Below, in pieces: positions 42,312-45,086 of a DNA stretch of 45,086 nucleotides; within the stretch, counting starts at the first letter, position 1; each line of letters opens with the position of its first letter. The notes under the pieces were generated by a model that saw nothing but the letters and a program-made list of their open reading frames with translations, did not search any database and had not been told where the DNA came from. This DNA comes from Sphingomonadaceae bacterium (GTDB lineage Bacteria > Pseudomonadota > Alphaproteobacteria > Sphingomonadales > Sphingomonadaceae), in assembly GCA_947477055.1 (NCBI GenBank), contig CANJSX010000003.1, positions 1-45,086 on the forward strand. The letters run 5' to 3'. A program made the position numbers and the translations under genes.

Positions 42312-43409
42312 TTACGCTGGCGTGCCCACGCCGCCCGAAAGGGTCGGCATGTCGAGCATCGAGAAACCATAGTGCCTGAGCCAGCGCACATCGCCATCGA
42401 AGAAGGCGCGCAGGTCGTTCATCCCGTATTTGAGCATGGCCAGCCGGTCGATCCCGGCGCCGAAGGCAAAGCCCTGCCACTCGTCCGGATCGAGTCCGCC
42501 CGCCGCGATGACATGGCGATTGATCATCCCGCTGCCGAGCAGCTCCATCCAGGCGTGGCCCGGATCGTCGCCGCTGCCGCCGATCACGCGGCGGCCCCCT
42601 TCGAAGCTGTAGCCGGTGTCGACTTCCACCGAAGGCTCGGTGAAGGGGAAGTAGGAGGGACGCAGCCGCAGCACGATGTCGTCGCGCTCGAAGAAGGCCT
42701 TGAGGAAGGTCTCCAGCGTCCATTTGAGGTGGCCGAGGTGGATGCCCTTGTCGATCACCAGCCCCTCGACCTGGTGGAACATCGGGGTGTGGGTCGCGTC
42801 GCTGTCGGAACGGTAGACCCGGCCTGGAGCGATGATCCGCAGCGGGGCGCCTTCACTTAGCATGGTGCGGATCTGTACCGGCGACGTGTGCGTCCTCAGC
42901 AGCGTTCGGGTGCCGCTCGGTGCGTCCGAGGGGAAGTAGAAGGTATCGTGCATCGCCCGCGCCGGGTGGCTCTCGGGCATGTTGAGCGCAGTGAAATTGT
43001 GCCAGTCGTCCTCGATCTCGGGGCCGGAGGCGACCGCGAAGCCCATGTCGGCGAAGATCTCCGCCAGCTCGTCCATCACCTGCGAAACGGGGTGGATCGA
43101 ACCCTTCGGCGCTTCCGGGGCGGGCAGGGTGAGGTCGATGGTTTCGGCGGAAAGCCGCGCTTCCAGCGCCGCTCCTTCCAGCGCTGCCTTGCGTTCGGCC
43201 AACGCATTGGTGACCGTCTCGCGCAGCCCGTGGATCTTCGGCCCTTCGACCTGCCGCGCTTCCGGCGACATCCCGCCCAGCGTCTTCAGCAGGCCGGAGA
43301 TCGAACCCTGCTTGCCCAGAAACGACACCCGCAGTCCCTCGATCGTGTCGAGATCCTGCGCCGCCGCGATCCGCGCGAGGGCCTCCGTTCCGGTTGCTGC
43401 GATGTCCAC
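42312..43409 (-). CDS. pheS: Phenylalanyl-tRNA synthetase alpha subunit
   Basis: 365 residues. N-terminal coiled coil ([20 protein letters not shown]), then class II core: [12 protein letters not shown] (motif 1/2 region), [46 protein letters not shown]-type motif ([12 protein letters not shown]) and the motif 3 [17 protein letters not shown]. The start is taken as GTG at 43409 ([10 protein letters not shown]), with TTAGG upstream; it is uncertain by a few codons because no good ATG exists. Followed by pheT. Confidence 0.95.
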   Translation of the reverse strand: MDIAATGTEALARIAAAQDLDTIEGLRVSFLGKQGSISGLLKTLGGMSPEARQVEGPKIHGLRETVTNALAERKAALEGAALEARLSAETIDLTLPAPEAPKGSIHPVSQVMDELAEIFADMGFAVASGPEIEDDWHNFTALNMPESHPARAMHDTFYFPSDAPSGTRTLLRTHTSPVQIRTMLSEGAPLRIIAPGRVYRSDSDATHTPMFHQVEGLVIDKGIHLGHLKWTLETFLKAFFERDDIVLRLRPSYFPFTEPSVEVDTGYSFEGGRRVIGGSGDDPGHAWMELLGSGMINRHVIAAGGLDPDEWQGFAFGAGIDRLAMLKYGMNDLRAFFDGDVRWLRHYGFSMLDMPTLSGGVGTPA

Positions 43410-43476
43410 TTTGCCTAAGTCCGTCAGGGTTTGAAGTGCCGAGCCATTAGGGGCGATTGCCCCGTCGCGCAACGCT

Positions 43477-44436
43477 TCAGGCCCCGACGCCCTCCGGCCC
43501 ATCGAGCGTCTGCACCGCCGATCCGGCAAAGCGCGCCCGCGCCTGGACCATGGCGCCGAGGATCGGATGCTCCATCGCAGCATATTCGCGCGGGGTCATT
43601 CCCATGAAGCGCTTGAAGTCACGCACGAACTGGGCCTGATCGTGATAATGCCCGTCGATCGCACCGATCCATTTTAGCGAGGGATCGAGCATATATTGCG
43701 AGAGGCTGCGCATGAAGCGCTGGCGGCGCAGCAGCAGCTTGGGCGGGAACCCGAAAACCCGCTTTGCCAGTCGCTCGATGGTGCGCTGGCTGATCCCGGT
43801 GAGCGCGACCAGCTCGGCCACGCTGTCGATCTCCGGATTGACCATCGCGGCATGGATCGCGACGATCCGGTCCTCATCGGCGATCGGCGCGGAGCCGATT
43901 TGCATGAAAAAGCTGCTGAGCTGCGCATGCTCCGCCGCCGGGTTGGCAGCGCTACCGAACAGGGTACTGGCCAGCGCATGGAACCGCGAAAACGCGGGCG
44001 ACTGCATCCCGTCGATCACGGCATCGGCAAAACCCGCTGCCGGCTGGCCCACACACCGTGCCCAGCCAAGCGGCAGCAGTCCCACGCCCCACATCCGGGT
44101 ATGACCGACGGTGAACGGCACGGCGCGAGAACTGGGGCCGGTGACGATCAACCGGGGGCTCGAGACGATCGAACTGTCCGGCAGCTGACCTTCTGGATCA
44201 CCGCTCGAAAAGAACCGCAGGTTGGCCCATTCCGGGTGCAGCTGATCGGAAACGCGCGCTCCTTCCGGTGCGTTGAATTCAACCAGATAGAACGTGGTGA
44301 TGCAGCGGCGCAGCGCCTCCGGAGGCGCATAGAAGCGCACACTGACACTGCAATCTGGCGACACCGAAGGAAACCTCGTTCCGACTTCTCGATCGGGAGA
44401 GCTAGCAAACTCCCGCGAATCTACAATGCCTGTCAT
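43477..44436 (-). CDS. AraC-family transcriptional regulator
   Basis: 319 residues. The C-terminal AraC HTH pair spans about residues 205-300: [20 protein letters not shown] and the second helix unit [22 protein letters not shown]. The N-terminal part begins [20 protein letters not shown] and has [20 protein letters not shown], a pattern of AraC regulators with a DUF6597-like sensing domain found in sphingomonads. The ATG at 44436 has a weak CGGAAAC site. It stands between rplT and pheS, where the usual order has no gene, and starts only 13 bases after the rplT terminator hairpin. Confidence 0.88.
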   Translation of the reverse strand: MTGIVDSREFASSPDREVGTRFPSVSPDCSVSVRFYAPPEALRRCITTFYLVEFNAPEGARVSDQLHPEWANLRFFSSGDPEGQLPDSSIVSSPRLIVTGPSSRAVPFTVGHTRMWGVGLLPLGWARCVGQPAAGFADAVIDGMQSPAFSRFHALASTLFGSAANPAAEHAQLSSFFMQIGSAPIADEDRIVAIHAAMVNPEIDSVAELVALTGISQRTIERLAKRVFGFPPKLLLRRQRFMRSLSQYMLDPSLKWIGAIDGHYHDQAQFVRDFKRFMGMTPREYAAMEHPILGAMVQARARFAGSAVQTLDGPEGVGA

Positions 44437-44449
44437 GTTTCCGAAACGG

Positions 44450-44486
44450 AACGGGGCGCGAAAGGCAGAACCTTCCGCGCCCCGTT
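44450..44486 (-). terminator. Long hairpin between rplT and the AraC gene
   Basis: AACGGGGCGCGAAAGG (44450-44465) is the inverse of CCTTCCGCGCCCCGTT (44471-44486) with one mismatch in 16 and a 5-base loop. On the minus strand it follows rplT, but the T tract is poor (CCGTTTC); read on the plus strand it is followed by TGTTGG. Probably the end of rpmI-rplT mRNA. Confidence 0.7.
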
Positions 44487-44510
44487 TGTTGGTCCGCAGT
44501 CGCGTTCGGC

Positions 44511-44870
44511 TTACGCCGGCAGCGCAGCCTTCGCCTGAGCGATGATGGCGGTGAAGATACCGCCTTCGTTCATCGCCAGATCGGCCATTGCCTTGCGGTC
44601 GAGTTCGATCCCGGCCAGCTTGGTGCCGTGGATGAACTGCGAATAGGTCAGCCCTTCGGCGCGGACCGCAGCGTTGATGCGCTGGATCCACAGACCGCGG
44701 AACGACCGCTTCTTAACCTTGCGATCGCGATAGGCATATTGCCCGGCCTTTTCGACGGCCTGGCGAGCAACGCGAATCGTGTTCTTGCGGCGGCCGCGGA
44801 AACCCTTGGCCTGTTCCAGAATATTCTTGTGCTTGGCGCGGGTGGTAACACCCCTTTTGACACGTGCCAT
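44511..44870 (-). CDS. rplT: 50S ribosomal protein L20
   Basis: 119 residues: [60 protein letters not shown] and [20 protein letters not shown], all typical of L20, which binds 23S rRNA early in assembly and can repress its own operon. Follows rpmI with 13 bases between. Confidence 0.98.
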   Translation of the reverse strand: MARVKRGVTTRAKHKNILEQAKGFRGRRKNTIRVARQAVEKAGQYAYRDRKVKKRSFRGLWIQRINAAVRAEGLTYSQFIHGTKLAGIELDRKAMADLAMNEGGIFTAIIAQAKAALPA

Positions 44871-44883
44871 ACTTCAGTACTCC

Positions 44884-45086
44884 TCAGTTCAGCCCGTAAG
44901 GCGCCCACTTCTTGATCGTCTTCGCATCAGCGTCGGAGATCACGGAAGTGCCGCGGGTCTGGCGGATGTACTTGGCATTGTGGCTCATGAGGCGGTGGCG
45001 CTTGCCAACCACGCCATGCTTCACCTTGCCGGTGGCGGTGAGCTTGAAGCGCTTCTTCACGCCGCTCTTCGTCTTGAGCTTGGGCA
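44884..45086 (-). CDS. rpmI: 50S ribosomal protein L35 (lacks only the first base of its start codon)
   Basis: 67 residues are encoded, from [20 protein letters not shown] to the ending [15 protein letters not shown], the normal L35 length. The window stops one base short of the [23 protein letters not shown] and the [10 protein letters not shown] region are diagnostic. In alphaproteobacteria rpmI-rplT is usually followed by pheS-pheT, as here but with an AraC gene in between. Confidence 0.97.
   Translation of the reverse strand, partial: PKLKTKSGVKKRFKLTATGKVKHGVVGKRHRLMSHNAKYIRQTRGTSVISDADAKTIKKWAPYGLN

Noticed and set aside
42301-42723. N-terminal extension of pheT into pheS
   Set aside because: The open frame overlaps conserved pheS sequence; PheT has a clear start with ribosome site at 42300.

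Overview
The window reads as chromosomal DNA of an alphaproteobacterium, most likely Sphingomonadales (Erythrobacteraceae or Sphingomonadaceae). The base composition is high in G+C. Gene content fits: a two-domain cold-shock protein with a Gly-rich head, an OmpA with a poly-proline linker, paired GlnK-AmtB, acpP-fabF-mltG, rpmI-rplT next to pheST, and relics of an alphaproteobacterial gene-transfer-agent (GTA) cluster with a DUF2793 gene. The assignment rests on recognised protein families and gene order, not on any search.

Layout. 1-9967: edge of a ThDP enzyme, a small membrane protein, an LplT-like MFS protein, pgsA, a flavin reductase gene broken by an in-frame amber codon, oxyR-rnd, aspS, then acpP-fabF-mltG. 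9964-13376: secreted alkylsulfatase, Prx5-type peroxiredoxin, 2H phosphoesterase and tRNA-Met. 13399-17857: aroC, a monooxygenase-like protein, a GIY-YIG nuclease gene bracketed by a near-perfect inverted repeat, an ArsC-like reductase, a pnuC-nadR-type salvage pair, and two divergent genes that have both lost their 5' ends at one junction. 17861-22145: ubiG, lysC (with an apparent internal start), a cupin, a nitronate-monooxygenase-like enzyme and a YqaA/DedA membrane protein. 22181-24043: two palindromes, a good promoter, then a decayed GTA/phage block (small terminase intact, large terminase with a stop in its P-loop and a truncation, a short tail-protein end, and a DUF2793 gene frameshifted by an 8-bp duplication). 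24241-30628: ompA with a strong terminator, queC and a secreted protein, argD-argF-hslO, and the cold-shock protein. 30877-33418: terC, a TIGR01244 protein, a small membrane protein and a sterol-desaturase-like hydroxylase. 33455-35731: a palindromic repeat, then glnK-amtB behind a sigma-54 promoter. 35732-45086: an EEP nuclease/phosphatase, a PNPOx-like protein, an MFS transporter, prfC-pheT-pheS, an AraC regulator, rplT and rpmI.

How it works together: mostly housekeeping (translation: aspS, pheST, prfC, rplT, rpmI, tRNA-Met; lipid: pgsA, acpP, fabF; wall: mltG; amino acids: lysC, aroC, argDF; ubiquinone: ubiG; nitrogen sensing: glnK-amtB). Many neighbours overlap by 1-4 bases (oxyR/rnd, fabF/mltG, pnuC/nadR-like, hslO/argF/argD), which indicates translational coupling.

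The unusual content is mainly genome decay and small mobile elements: the GIY-YIG gene inside its inverted repeats is the best candidate for a poorly described selfish element. The GTA remnant, the two-gene deletion scar and the amber-interrupted reductase look like independent loss events. No CRISPR array, integrase or IS transposase was seen.
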